Below, in pieces: positions 8,161 through 16,091 of a stretch of DNA of 28,537 nucleotides. Numbering within the stretch: the first letter of the stretch is position 1; each line of letters begins with the position of its first letter. The position numbers were made by a program, and so were the translations under genes. The stretch spans positions 1 through 28,537 of IMG/VR virus record IMGVR_UViG_3300020347_000021. One strand, written 5' to 3'. The notes below the pieces were generated by a model. That model worked only from the letters and a program-made list of their open reading frames with translations, ran no database searches and was not told the DNA's origin. The stretch comes from a virus.

Positions 8161-10175
8161 AATTCGTTTAATAGTTCTATGTCTGACTTTCCAGTTTTTA
8201 GGTTAGTCTTTATTGAGTTTATTTTATATCTCTGTCCGTTAATATCAAATCTATCTGCAAGAGAAAAGTTTAATAATATCTTTAAAGGTAAATACGCTGT
8301 CACTTTTGTTAATCTGTTTTTGTTATTAAATATATTCCCTATGTAGTTTGAGTAGTGTTTTTGAAATAAGGTATCTGTAAAACTTGTGTCTCCAGTATAT
8401 TCGTTTATCTCGTTTTTAAAGTTTATATTATCTTTACCAGTTGCTGGGTCCAAGTATAAAGAATTACTAGGCACGTTATAGTTTTGTATTTCTAAATAAG
8501 GAATAAGACTATTTTCAGTTAAAAAAGATATTGGAAATGATGAACTTGTAACTTTATTAGCATAGAATAAAAAAGGTAGCCCAATATAAGGCTCTTGATT
8601 ATCGTCTACACAATAACCCCACTGTATAGGTGTATTTGTAGCAGTTGCAACGTTTACTATTCTTTCAAATTTAAAATGCGCAAAAGGCAGCTCTACTTTG
8701 TAAATACTACCATCTAAATTTTCATTATTATTGTATGACTCCTTACCCCAAGTGTAGCTAAATTGTTGGCTGTGTGTAGCGGCTAAAAAAGTGTTATTGT
8801 CTTTATAATCAAAAACTATTTCTTTGTATGGCAGTGCTACATTTACCTCGCTACTATTAATGTCAATGTATTGGCTTATATCATAATTTATGCCTATTGA
8901 ATAAAAACTATCTAACGTATTTACTACTACTTTTCCCGTGTTATCTACGAACGCTACCAAATTAAACATCTTGAATAGCCCAGATAAAAAGTCTATAATC
9001 TTAATATCTGGAATTTCAGAAGTAATAACAAACTCAAACTCAGTTGTCAAAATATAACTACCAGTGCTAAAAGTTTCATCAGTACCAGAAGGTACTACTA
9101 CAGTCCAGCTAATAAAGTTAAAAATAATGGAAGATAAGTAATTTATAGTTACTGTAAACTCATCTCCAGCGGTAGCAGAAACAACTATAATTTTATTTGT
9201 GAGCGTTACGTTGCTTTCAGCTTCTATTGTTTGCCCATTTCGTTTTACTATAACATCGTAAGGAGTTGTGTTACTTCTATTTAAACGTAAAAAAGCAGTG
9301 GTTACACTAGGCCCCGTAATCTTAAGGGTAGAAGTGTTAATCATTGAAGAGTTAAGGTCGGTTTGAACAGTCCAACCATTAACTAAGTTTGTAAATTTTG
9401 AGTCACTTTCATTTTGAACACTTCCTTTTTTTCTATGTAACCACATAAATAAATTGTAGTAGGGCAAATTTGAAGAAGTAAAGAAATCATTTGAAAAAGC
9501 TAAAGAAGGATAACTTGCTGTAATCGCTTGTACTATTTTGTCTACTCTTAATGCGAATTTTAAATCACTCCATAAAACACCATTAGCATTAGACCCTCCA
9601 CCAGTATGATAATATAGGTTACCATTTGCTGTTCCGTGATTATCTGAATCATAATATAAACGAGATTGAGTAATTCCACTCGCTCCAGAAGTTATTAATG
9701 GTGTTATTAAATCGTTAGTTGCTGGGTCTGCTTGTAGTGCGCCTAATATACTTGAGTAATTATAATCTGGGCTTATAGAGTTTAAAGAAAAAAGCTGGTT
9801 TAGTTTTGCCTCTCCTACCAAATCTTTTAAGTTTACTGTATTACCAAAGAATGTAATTTTATAAGAGTAAGCTTGATTCTCTTTTAGTTTAACACCTTCA
9901 AGTTTTATTTTACCATCTTTAAACGGAAAACCATTTAACTCAATAGTTCCAGATACTTTAGTCCTTGCATCAAAACCACCATCTATATTAAAGTTATAGT
10001 AATGTTTAAATATTTTGTTATTAGTCTTAGAAGATGGTACATTAAAGGTCTTAGTAAAGCTTGTGAAAACCTTAGCAACGTCTCTTGCGTTTTTAATCGT
10101 TTGCGTTAGAGATACCGATTCGTCATTAAACAAATCAAGCCTTTGACCTTCTATGTATAACTCAATATTTTGCAT
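8157..10175 (-). CDS. Large tail-tip/baseplate-like protein
   Basis: The 672-residue beta-rich protein begins MQNIELYIEGQRLDLFNDE and continues with a segment typical of a Bacteroidetes phage tail family (KTFNVPSSKTNNKIFKHYYN near 42-61; FPFKDGKIKLEGV near 87-99). It has many Asn, Ser, Tyr and Phe and no membrane segment. Its place among tail genes, next to the tape measure, points to a tail-tip or baseplate subunit that links tube and fibres. It overlaps the 392-residue gene by one base (TAATG) and the small downstream gene by ATGA. I recognise the family as recurring in these phages but not a precise role. Confidence 0.65.
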   Translation of the reverse strand: MQNIELYIEGQRLDLFNDESVSLTQTIKNARDVAKVFTSFTKTFNVPSSKTNNKIFKHYYNFNIDGGFDARTKVSGTIELNGFPFKDGKIKLEGVKLKENQAYSYKITFFGNTVNLKDLVGEAKLNQLFSLNSISPDYNYSSILGALQADPATNDLITPLITSGASGITQSRLYYDSDNHGTANGNLYYHTGGGSNANGVLWSDLKFALRVDKIVQAITASYPSLAFSNDFFTSSNLPYYNLFMWLHRKKGSVQNESDSKFTNLVNGWTVQTDLNSSMINTSTLKITGPSVTTAFLRLNRSNTTPYDVIVKRNGQTIEAESNVTLTNKIIVVSATAGDEFTVTINYLSSIIFNFISWTVVVPSGTDETFSTGSYILTTEFEFVITSEIPDIKIIDFLSGLFKMFNLVAFVDNTGKVVVNTLDSFYSIGINYDISQYIDINSSEVNVALPYKEIVFDYKDNNTFLAATHSQQFSYTWGKESYNNNENLDGSIYKVELPFAHFKFERIVNVATATNTPIQWGYCVDDNQEPYIGLPFLFYANKVTSSSFPISFLTENSLIPYLEIQNYNVPSNSLYLDPATGKDNINFKNEINEYTGDTSFTDTLFQKHYSNYIGNIFNNKNRLTKVTAYLPLKILLNFSLADRFDINGQRYKINSIKTNLKTGKSDIELLNEL

Positions 10176-11353
10176 TATCTAATATTGTTTATTTTATTAT
10201 TAGCAATGTCAAACTCTATAGTATAATCTATTAGCTTATCGTTTAACTGTGTCTTATGTGTAAATGACTTTGTCTTAGGAACTAAAGGCCTTACTTCTTC
10301 TGTGTCTGTAATAAATGTAGCCCATACTTGCTCACTTAGCATTAGCTGCTCAATGACCTGGTTATAATCTTCACTTATATATCCAGTATTCATTGTTATA
10401 CTGTCCGTTCCTTGTACCATAAATTGAGTGCGTTGGTGCTGGTATGTTTTGTAGGTTAGTGTAGCTTGGTTAAATATAGCTGTCTTAAACTCTTCTCCTT
10501 TTACGCTTGTTTTATCTATAGACTTCTTAAAAAATATTAAGTCTTGAAATGCTCCAAACTTATTCACAAAGGTTACTTTGATAGGTGTATATAAACACTC
10601 CTCTAAAGTCTTCACCTTAAACACCTCTACACCACTTGCTGAACTCACATAGACCTCATCAATTAAACCTATTGAAACACTGTCTAAGAACTCACTTAAA
10701 CAACTACTACCTTCAAATGTTCCACCATCATTTAAAACTCTTTCTTGAAATGAATCATAGCTTACATCTCCAGTGCTTGTTGAGTTTGCTGTTATATATC
10801 TTATTTGTTCTGTTGTTTCATCTACACTTGCAGAGCTTAGGTCAATAGTTTGTTTAACTTCTCCTTTATATAATAAAGATACTGACTCAGTACCAGCTAC
10901 AAATACTGGAACTCTAAATAAGTTATCGTCTAAAGCTATTATAGAATTATTAGACTGTAGTGCTGTTGTGCTTAGTGTGGGATTTGCTCCTTCTTCAAAA
11001 TATCCATAACCATCAAGACCTATAAATCCGTTAGTGTTGTCTGGGGTTACTGTAACACTTCCAGAGCCACCAGTAACAGTTTCTATTGCATTAAGCCATA
11101 CCGATTCGCTATTATATTCGCCATTAAATTCAACTTCTAAATAATCTCTTACAAGCTCGCTAACCTCAAACACTACATAGGCATTAGTGCCTAAGGGTTT
11201 TTTATTTATTGTGTACCTTAAAGTTCCAGCTGCTACACTACCATTAGCAGTGAATGTTCCCGTATAAATATATAGCTTAAGTTCTACTGACGTTAAAGCT
11301 GTCTTAGATACCTTTATATAGTAAGGACTTCTTAAATTAATCTTTGTAGCCAT
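10175..11353 (-). CDS. Conserved tail structural protein of Bacteroidetes phages
   Basis: The 392-residue protein begins MATKINLRSPYYIKVSKTAL and is beta-rich with few charged clusters. The opening NLRSPYYIK motif recurs in uncharacterised tail-region proteins of Bacteroidetes phages. Regions such as FEVSELVRDYLEVEFNG (about 62-78) and VNKFGAFQDLIFFKK (about 262-276) suggest domains of the kind found in distal tail proteins. It sits between the gp10-like gene and the baseplate-like gene, with 1- to 2-base spacing or overlap, so the three are probably made together. Function beyond a virion component is not established. Confidence 0.6.
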   Translation of the reverse strand: MATKINLRSPYYIKVSKTALTSVELKLYIYTGTFTANGSVAAGTLRYTINKKPLGTNAYVVFEVSELVRDYLEVEFNGEYNSESVWLNAIETVTGGSGSVTVTPDNTNGFIGLDGYGYFEEGANPTLSTTALQSNNSIIALDDNLFRVPVFVAGTESVSLLYKGEVKQTIDLSSASVDETTEQIRYITANSTSTGDVSYDSFQERVLNDGGTFEGSSCLSEFLDSVSIGLIDEVYVSSASGVEVFKVKTLEECLYTPIKVTFVNKFGAFQDLIFFKKSIDKTSVKGEEFKTAIFNQATLTYKTYQHQRTQFMVQGTDSITMNTGYISEDYNQVIEQLMLSEQVWATFITDTEEVRPLVPKTKSFTHKTQLNDKLIDYTIEFDIANNKINNIR

Positions 11354-11354
11354 T

Positions 11355-11864
11355 TTATTTCTTATTAATGTTTACTTGTATTTGTTTTTCTAATCCTATT
11401 GAGTAAGCCTCTACTAATTCATCTGGCAGCCTTTTGAAAGCTGCTTCAAAGGGCTTTGTAAAAAACATACTAGGTCTTATTCCCTTTTTATAAATAGACT
11501 TAGCAATAGCAAATTTTATTCCTTCTCTTGATGTAAACTTACCGCCTTTGCCTCTTGGTGCTAATCCTTTTCTTACTACCCATTTATCAAAAGCCTTTAC
11601 TGGAGGCATCTTTGATGTGTATGAGTAAGGTGTATTATATTTCTTTTCAGTACCACTAACCCCTTTATCTTGAAACTTACCGTAATCAGACATATTAAGG
11701 CTCATAGAGGTAGTTCCACTGCTCTGGCTTATGTCATAACCTAAAGAGTTATAAAGTTCCTTAGACGCGTTCTTTTTTCCTTTAGTTAAGTTGCTTCGTG
11801 ATTGTTGTATAACATACTTAGCAAACTTATTTAACTCATCCCTTAAATATTTATCTGCTAGCAT
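11355..11864 (-). CDS. HK97 gp10-like tail completion protein
   Basis: The 169-residue basic protein has an N-terminal helix (DKYLRDELNKFAKYVIQQSR), then a conserved DYGKFQDKGVSG motif at about residues 59-70, then lysine-rich turns and a closing helix (FFTKPFEAAFKRLPDEL). The YGxFxDkG element followed by a RPSMFFTKPFEAAF-like end is the usual look of HK97 gp10-type neck or tail completion proteins, which help close the head-tail joint. It overlaps the upstream 156-residue gene by 7 bases. It is close to the usual length for the family. Confidence 0.7.
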   Translation of the reverse strand: MLADKYLRDELNKFAKYVIQQSRSNLTKGKKNASKELYNSLGYDISQSSGTTSMSLNMSDYGKFQDKGVSGTEKKYNTPYSYTSKMPPVKAFDKWVVRKGLAPRGKGGKFTSREGIKFAIAKSIYKKGIRPSMFFTKPFEAAFKRLPDELVEAYSIGLEKQIQVNINKK

Positions 11865-12328
11865 ATACTAATGTCGTTATGAATTACAATATCCATAGTA
11901 GCAGCAAACCCAGCTAGACGATTATCAAACCGCTCATAAAAAGGCTCTAAGGTTGCATCTCCTTCTAATTGAAACTTATCGCTATAAAGCGTACCCCTAC
12001 GCAATACCATTACTAATTTGTTTAATACCGCTAACTGTGTATTAAGCACGTCTTGCTCGTTGTTGTTGCCTCTGAATATATCTTCTGTTTTTTCTTTGCT
12101 CTCATCTACAATATCCATTGCCATTACAGTAATGTTAAAAGATAAAACTTGCTCTTGTGTAGTTACAGAGTTTATAACAATATGACTTAATGGGAAAACA
12201 CTTTGCTTAGATAAATCAATATCAAAAATATCGCCAGTTGTTACGGTGTTAACATTTACATCGCTTAAGAGTTGTGTTTTAATTGTTTCTGTTAGTTGGT
12301 AAAATCCCCTTATCCCTTGTTGGCTCAT
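11858..12328 (-). CDS. Probable tail terminator-like protein
   Basis: The 156-residue protein begins MSQQGIRGFYQLTETIKTQL and continues with alternating strands and helices (FPLSHIVINSVTTQEQVLSFN, FAATMDIVIHND). This order, with an N-terminal helix, a central curved sheet and a long helix around residues 93-110, resembles tail terminator proteins that cap the tail tube, and the next gene is gp10-like, its usual partner. I do not see a diagnostic motif, so the name rests on fold impression and context. Its start lies 6 bases after the end of the frameshift extension of the preceding gene. Confidence 0.5.
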   Translation of the reverse strand: MSQQGIRGFYQLTETIKTQLLSDVNVNTVTTGDIFDIDLSKQSVFPLSHIVINSVTTQEQVLSFNITVMAMDIVDESKEKTEDIFRGNNNEQDVLNTQLAVLNKLVMVLRRGTLYSDKFQLEGDATLEPFYERFDNRLAGFAATMDIVIHNDISIC

Positions 12329-12334
12329 TATATG

Positions 12335-13068
12335 TTATTTGAATTTGTTTTTTATTTGTGCTGATTCTATTTGGTTTTTTTCTTTAGTGTATTCTAAATA
12401 GGTTAAGCATTCGTGTAAATTTAGTTTAGTGATATATTTAAATTTTGTAATATCTCCGTCAGCGATTCCATAGATGGAATTGTACCATCCGTATTTTGCA
12501 GTGAAATTAGATGTTGTGCTAAAGCCTTCTCGTTCTTGGAGTCCAAAGAGTTCATCATAACTAGTGATAAGTCTTTCCCTAAAGTGTAAAAAAAAACAAT
12601 AGCACCAAGCACCGCATCAAGTGGAAAGTTTTTAGCCTCTTCACTTGTGTTTGTGTCATAATCTTCAATTACATATCTATCTCCTTTTTTTAGTTTTATA
12701 GGTCTGTATAGAACATTCATAGCCCTATGTATATTTTCGTTATCGCCTATAAAAGTGTCCAAGTCCATATACTCGCCAAAACTCATATCATCTAAATCTG
12801 GGATAAAGCCATATTCAACACCATTATAACTAAACCTATTCATAAGCTGATGTTCGGTATCAAACATATTATTTAATATTTCGCATATTTCTGAAATATC
12901 AGTAGCCTTCATATTTCTAACTACAACCTCTGGAACGTTGCAAAATATCTCAATCATTTTTAATTGTATAGCAGTTGTTTGCTGTTGACCTTCTAGTTTT
13001 GCAAACTCTTGATATTGACTTAAAGACAATTCATTTAAAGATGTCGGTATTTTAAGATTTACTTTCAT
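12335..13068 (-). CDS. Tail assembly chaperone, -1 frameshift extended form
   Basis: At the end of the 215-residue gene the ribosome meets A AAT TTA (zero-frame codons AAT and TTA) nine codons before the stop. Slipping back one base continues in an open frame for 34 more codons after the slip (KYITKLNLHECLTYLEYTKE, then KNQIESAQIKNKFK) and stops at 12335, six bases before the next start. The extension has no ATG of its own, its frame is open from the heptamer to the next gene, and it fills the only sizeable gap among the tail genes. Short and -1-extended products made from one gene are the hallmark of siphovirus tail assembly chaperones (lambda G and G-T). The fusion would be about 243 residues. 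Supported by sequence pattern only. Confidence 0.72.
12421..13068 (-). CDS. Tail assembly chaperone, zero-frame form
   Basis: The 215-residue acidic protein begins MKVNLKIPTSLNELSLSQYQ and is mostly helical (EFAKLEGQQQTTAIQLKMIE; GEYMDLDTFIGDNENIHRAM; AVLGAIVFFYTLGKDLSL). It has no membrane or signal segment. Proteins of this look occur in the tail region of Bacteroidetes phages. The slippery heptamer near its end makes a G-like tail chaperone role likely: such proteins coat the tape measure before tube assembly. Here the tape measure lies four large genes downstream instead of next door, which is unusual. The start is ATG 13068, after a GTTTATATATTA box. Confidence 0.7.
   Translation of the reverse strand: MKVNLKIPTSLNELSLSQYQEFAKLEGQQQTTAIQLKMIEIFCNVPEVVVRNMKATDISEICEILNNMFDTEHQLMNRFSYNGVEYGFIPDLDDMSFGEYMDLDTFIGDNENIHRAMNVLYRPIKLKKGDRYVIEDYDTNTSEEAKNFPLDAVLGAIVFFYTLGKDLSLVMMNSLDSKNEKALAQHLISLQNTDGTIPSMESLTEILQNLNISLN
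12439..12445 (-). other. -1 ribosomal frameshift slippery heptamer A AAT TTA
   Basis: On the minus strand this is AAATTTA with zero-frame phase A_AAT_TTA, a perfect X_XXY_YYZ site (the same heptamer used by Rous sarcoma virus gag-pol). The zero-frame stop follows soon after, at 12421. A second AAATTTA occurs about 20 bases downstream, in the -1 frame. I see no strong stem-loop immediately after it. Confidence 0.75.
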
Positions 13069-13082
13069 ATTACTTTACTTAT

Positions 13083-13094
13083 TAATATATAAAC
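13083..13094 (-). promoter_or_regulatory. GTTTATATATTA box before the tail chaperone gene
   Basis: The minus-strand 12-mer GTTTATATATTA lies 14 bases before the ATG at 13068, in the 40-base gap after the methyltransferase gene. It is identical to the box before the terminase genes and the one before the 116-residue gene. It may be the -10 part of a late promoter read by the host or the phage sigma factor. Confidence 0.4.
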
Positions 13095-13108
13095 GTTTTT
13101 AAATTATT

Positions 13109-13837
13109 TTAGAAGAGTTTTAATTGTGCTTGTCCTATTCTTTGTTTTGCTATGTCAAAATACTTATCGTCTAACTCAATACCTATAAAATTTCTGTTTG
13201 TATTAACACAAGCTACACCAGTTGAACCGCTACCCATTGTAAAATCTAACACCGTTTCGTTTTCGTTAGTGTATGTTTTAATTAAGTATTCCATTAACTC
13301 AACTGGCTTTTGTGTTGGGTGTTGTTTCCTTTTTTGGTTGGCGTTGCTAAATTCAATAATAGAACTAGGGTAGTAGTCGTCATTAAAATTGTCAATAGGG
13401 TTCTTTAGTTGTCCGTATGTTTGAAAATCTTTAGAAGTTTGTATTTTTTTATTTCTGAATTTACCTTTGGTCATTTGTGGGTTGTACACATTTTTAGCAT
13501 TGAACACCATTACGTCCTCGTGACGTCTTAAAGGCATTCTTTTACAATTCAACATACCTACTTTCATTCTTTTATCCCAAACCCAATCATATTTGTAGTT
13601 TTTAATATTACTCATTCTTAAAGCGCTTGAAAACGGTTCACTTCCAAACAGTACTATTGCACCATTAGGTTTAATTATTCTGTTTAGTTGTTCCCACATT
13701 AAGTCAAAGTCTATAACGCTGTCCCATTTACAAGCAGTAGTACCGTATGGTGGGTCTGTTATTATTGCGTCTATTGAAGCGTCTGGTATTGACTTCATTA
13801 CCTCTAAGCATTCTCCTTTTATTAAATCTATTTTCAT
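13109..13837 (-). CDS. DNA methyltransferase, N6-adenine or N4-cytosine, beta class
   Basis: The 242-residue enzyme should transfer a methyl group from S-adenosylmethionine to an exocyclic amino group in DNA. The catalytic motif IV is ITDPPYGTT at residues 26-34. The AdoMet-binding motif I comes later, LDFTMGSGSTGVACV at about 197-211, and HPTQKPVELMEYLI (about 173-186) precedes it. Catalytic motif before binding motif defines the beta class (N6_N4_Mtase family). There is no restriction endonuclease next to it, so it is probably an orphan that protects phage DNA or marks it for packaging. It lies between large terminase and the tail chaperone. The target sequence cannot be read from the protein. 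Confidence 0.92.
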   Translation of the reverse strand: MKIDLIKGECLEVMKSIPDASIDAIITDPPYGTTACKWDSVIDFDLMWEQLNRIIKPNGAIVLFGSEPFSSALRMSNIKNYKYDWVWDKRMKVGMLNCKRMPLRRHEDVMVFNAKNVYNPQMTKGKFRNKKIQTSKDFQTYGQLKNPIDNFNDDYYPSSIIEFSNANQKRKQHPTQKPVELMEYLIKTYTNENETVLDFTMGSGSTGVACVNTNRNFIGIELDDKYFDIAKQRIGQAQLKLF

Positions 13838-13838
13838 A

Positions 13839-15047
13839 TCAGTGTACTATATACTTACCTCTATTTGGGTTTTGCAACTGATAGCCAACAGCGTATCTAA
13901 TCGCATCTATTAAGTGGTTGTACTTGTCTATTGGTGTGTTTGATTTACGCTCTAACCAGCGGTAGTTGTTTAACTCTTTGATAAGGTTTGTACTGTCTGG
14001 ACTTACCACCAGGTCATAATCTTGTAGTAGGCTTATTCCATATGTTACGCTTCCTTGTCCTTTTATGCTTGGCTTTACGTTGCATCCTTTGGCTTTTATC
14101 TCACTTAGTAGTCTAGGCTCTGCACTGTCTCCAATTATTAAACCGCCTTTAGAGTGCTTTAAATTAAGCTCAGCTATTTGTGTAGTGGTTAATCTTTGCA
14201 AGTAAAAACATTCTTTTAGATATATTGTTTTAGTGCTGGTGTCTATGTTACACTCAACCAATGTAGAAGGATCTGCTGCGAAACCGTAATCTTGACCCCA
14301 TACACTTACACTACTTCTTTTAAATTCCCCTATTGTCCAGTTATCAAATATAACCCCTTCAGCTTTATTAAGCCAAGAGCCTAACATCTGTTGCTTGTAT
14401 TTCTCTGGTCTACGTTCACGCATCTGCGCTATTTGGTCAATATAGCTTTTAGATAAGTTATCTATGTTGTCAATGTAAGTAGTATGTATATAGGTAGTAT
14501 TATCTTTAGTTGTATTGCTACCCTCTTGCACTCCTTTAGATTCAAAGAACCTGGTATAAATAAAATGCTCTTTAGTTGTTGGGTTTAGTATTAGTATAAC
14601 TCTATTCTTGTTTCCTTTCTGTCTAACCGATAAGTCTATTGTATCAAACTTCTGTTCGTCTGTTAGTTCTTCTGCTTCATCTACTACCCAAGTAGTAATG
14701 CCTTGTAAAGATTTAAGGTTTGCAGTCTGGTCTCCGCTTGATGTCTTTATCCCTCTAAATATTATCTTGCTACCAGTCTTTTTGTTTAGTATCTCATCCT
14801 TTGTAATATGAAAGTGTTCTATTGAGCCGAACTGTTCAAGCTTATCTATAAACTCTGGAATGATAGATATATAAGCTGAGGTTAGTGTATAACGTGTAAA
14901 TAAGATAGTGTGCCCAGCTTCATAGGTAAGCATAACTAAAAGGGCATTTACTGAAAATGACTTCCCAGAACCACGACCACCACTTACTATAAAATACCTA
15001 CTGTCTGTTTCAACAATAGGTAGATATTTCTTTTTTACTTCAATCAA
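13839..15047 (-). CDS. terL: Terminase large subunit (PBSX/Terminase_3 type)
   Basis: The 402-residue packaging motor has the ATPase and nuclease signatures in order. Walker A is VSGGRGSGKSFS at residues 21-32, Walker B is TWVVDEAEEL with D123 and E124, and the coupling region is ILILNPTT (151-158). The RNase H-like nuclease carries candidate metal-binding aspartates at D253 (GQDYGF), D307 (IIGDSAEPRL) and D381 (NHLIDAIRYAVG). Length fits the PBSX-like group. No ATG is available near the start; the frame opens with TTG at 15047, four bases after the small terminase stop, so a TTG start is the best choice. It would dock on the portal and cut and pump DNA. Confidence 0.93.
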   Translation of the reverse strand: MIEVKKKYLPIVETDSRYFIVSGGRGSGKSFSVNALLVMLTYEAGHTILFTRYTLTSAYISIIPEFIDKLEQFGSIEHFHITKDEILNKKTGSKIIFRGIKTSSGDQTANLKSLQGITTWVVDEAEELTDEQKFDTIDLSVRQKGNKNRVILILNPTTKEHFIYTRFFESKGVQEGSNTTKDNTTYIHTTYIDNIDNLSKSYIDQIAQMRERRPEKYKQQMLGSWLNKAEGVIFDNWTIGEFKRSSVSVWGQDYGFAADPSTLVECNIDTSTKTIYLKECFYLQRLTTTQIAELNLKHSKGGLIIGDSAEPRLLSEIKAKGCNVKPSIKGQGSVTYGISLLQDYDLVVSPDSTNLIKELNNYRWLERKSNTPIDKYNHLIDAIRYAVGYQLQNPNRGKYIVH

Positions 15048-15050
15048 TAG

Positions 15051-15314
15051 TTAATCCACGAATTTAATTAAATCTCTAAAGTTGATGTTTAAGCCCTCAC
15101 TAGAGTTAAGGTCAATACTTTCCTTAGGTTTTCCATAACGATAGCTTAAATACAGCTGTAAGGCCCTTATATCGGCTTTAGCTACTAACTCCCCTAGTTT
15201 ACCTAGTGCTTCGTCTTTGTCTATTATAGCGTCTAAGCGTTCTATTAGTTTTACTTCGTCTGCTTTAGCTGGTCTTCCAGCTCCTTTTCTTACTCCTCCG
15301 TGTTTCTCACTCAT
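15051..15314 (-). CDS. Probable terminase small subunit
   Basis: The product is about 87 residues and begins MSEKHGGVRKGAGRPAKADE; the GGxRKGAGRP turn is a basic AT-hook-like opening common in small terminases of this type. It is followed by helices (EALGKLGELVAKADIRALQL YLSYRYGKPKE). I prefer ATG 15314 over the in-frame TTG at 15347 because the conserved segment begins there. Immediately downstream is large terminase. It would recognise phage DNA and deliver it to the large subunit. Confidence 0.75.
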   Translation of the reverse strand: MSEKHGGVRKGAGRPAKADEVKLIERLDAIIDKDEALGKLGELVAKADIRALQLYLSYRYGKPKESIDLNSSEGLNINFRDLIKFVD

Positions 15315-15352
15315 AGTTTTAAATCTTGATATATCTTGTTTATTCAAGTTAT

Positions 15353-15364
15353 TAATATATAAAC
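15353..15364 (-). promoter_or_regulatory. GTTTATATATTA box before the terminase genes
   Basis: The minus-strand 12-mer GTTTATATATTA, here extended to GTTTATATATTAATAA, matches the box at 13083-13094 exactly over 16 bases. It would start the structural transcript, leaving a leader of about 30 bases before ATG 15314. No clear -33 TTG partner is visible at the expected spacing, which could mean a phage-specific sigma factor. Confidence 0.4.
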
Positions 15365-15378
15365 ACTTTTACTTTTTT

Positions 15379-15444
15379 TTAGAACAACCTTTGTTGTGCC
15401 TTGTGCTGCTTTAGTTCCATATTATCTTCGTTTGTTATTAGCAT
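15379..15444 (-). CDS. Possible 21-residue micro-ORF
   Basis: An ATG at 15444 overlaps the stop of the DnaA-like gene and opens a frame of 21 codons (MLITNEDNMELKQHKAQQRL plus F), ending at TAA 15379 just before an A-rich stretch. The overlap mode is the same as for accepted genes here, but a frame this short can arise by chance. It could encode a micro-protein or just be leader sequence. Confidence 0.3.
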   Translation of the reverse strand: MLITNEDNMELKQHKAQQRLF

Positions 15445-15959
15445 AGTAAAGAGCTTTTAATTCTCTTGTTTAGTATAGCTCCTTTTACTTCTGCTATTGT
15501 CTTTGGTTTGACTCTGTGCTTTAATGATTTGTTAAACGGGTCTAAGCGTGTTTCTTTAAACTCCGTTACTGTTTCTATATCCCAGCCGCTTAAGATGTCT
15601 ATAACGTCTTGTATTTCTTTTATAGTCTTAGTTGTTTCTGCTTTTTTAATCTCTTTCTTTATTTTGTCTTGGTCTGAATTAAAGAAAGGTTTAGAGAATA
15701 CTAAGTCTAGTTCTTGTATTATCTCGTCGTGTTTTCTTTTATCTTCTAAGCTTATTACATTAACGCTATTTACGTGATGTAGTATATTACAATGACTTTT
15801 TTTTATTGTAACCCCTACCTCTTTAAAAGTACTGCCAGATTCATAAGCAAGTTTACAAAACACTTTCTTTGCATATGTGTAATTCCTTTGCCTTGTTTTT
15901 AAGGTAATGTCTAAGTTAAACTTTTTATTAACTGCTTCTTTTATTATATCTAATTTCAT
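15438..15959 (-). CDS. DnaA domain IV-like DNA-binding protein
   Basis: The 173-residue basic protein has an N-terminal helix-turn-helix that resembles the DNA-binding domain IV of DnaA: RQRNYTYAKKVFCKLAYESG followed by STFKEVGVTIKKSHCNILHH at about residues 23-62. The latter lines up with the DnaA signature DHTTVLHA, here SHCNILHH. The rest is a charged helical region without recognised domain. There is no ATPase domain, so it is not an initiator on its own. It may bind a phage origin or promoter, or recruit host replication proteins. It is the last sizeable gene of the second early unit, just before the terminase genes. The family call is moderate confidence. Confidence 0.6.
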   Translation of the reverse strand: MKLDIIKEAVNKKFNLDITLKTRQRNYTYAKKVFCKLAYESGSTFKEVGVTIKKSHCNILHHVNSVNVISLEDKRKHDEIIQELDLVFSKPFFNSDQDKIKKEIKKAETTKTIKEIQDVIDILSGWDIETVTEFKETRLDPFNKSLKHRVKPKTIAEVKGAILNKRIKSSLLC

Positions 15960-16090
15960 ATCTTATTGTCTACTACTTCTATTAAGTATCTTAATTCGCT
16001 TCGCTCCCACTCCCCTAAGTTTACTCCATTTATTAGGAACTTATAGTAGTCTTTTCTTTCTGTGTCTTTTACTTCAATATTTATATACAT
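15956..16090 (-). CDS. 44-residue hypothetical protein
   Basis: ATG 16090 lies just after the DUF3310 stop and the TGA overlaps the next start as ATGA. The product begins MYINIEVKDTERKDYYKFLI and ends LRYLIEVVDNKI; it looks like a small mixed alpha/beta protein with a strongly charged core (VNLGEWERSE). No family is recognised. The perfect chaining with both neighbours supports translation. Confidence 0.7.
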   Translation of the reverse strand: MYINIEVKDTERKDYYKFLINGVNLGEWERSELRYLIEVVDNKI

Positions 16091-16091
16091 A

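Noticed and set aside
15315-15347. TTG start 11 codons upstream for the small terminase
   Set aside because: The conserved part begins at the ATG at 15314 and the added residues show no pattern, though the TTG cannot be excluded.
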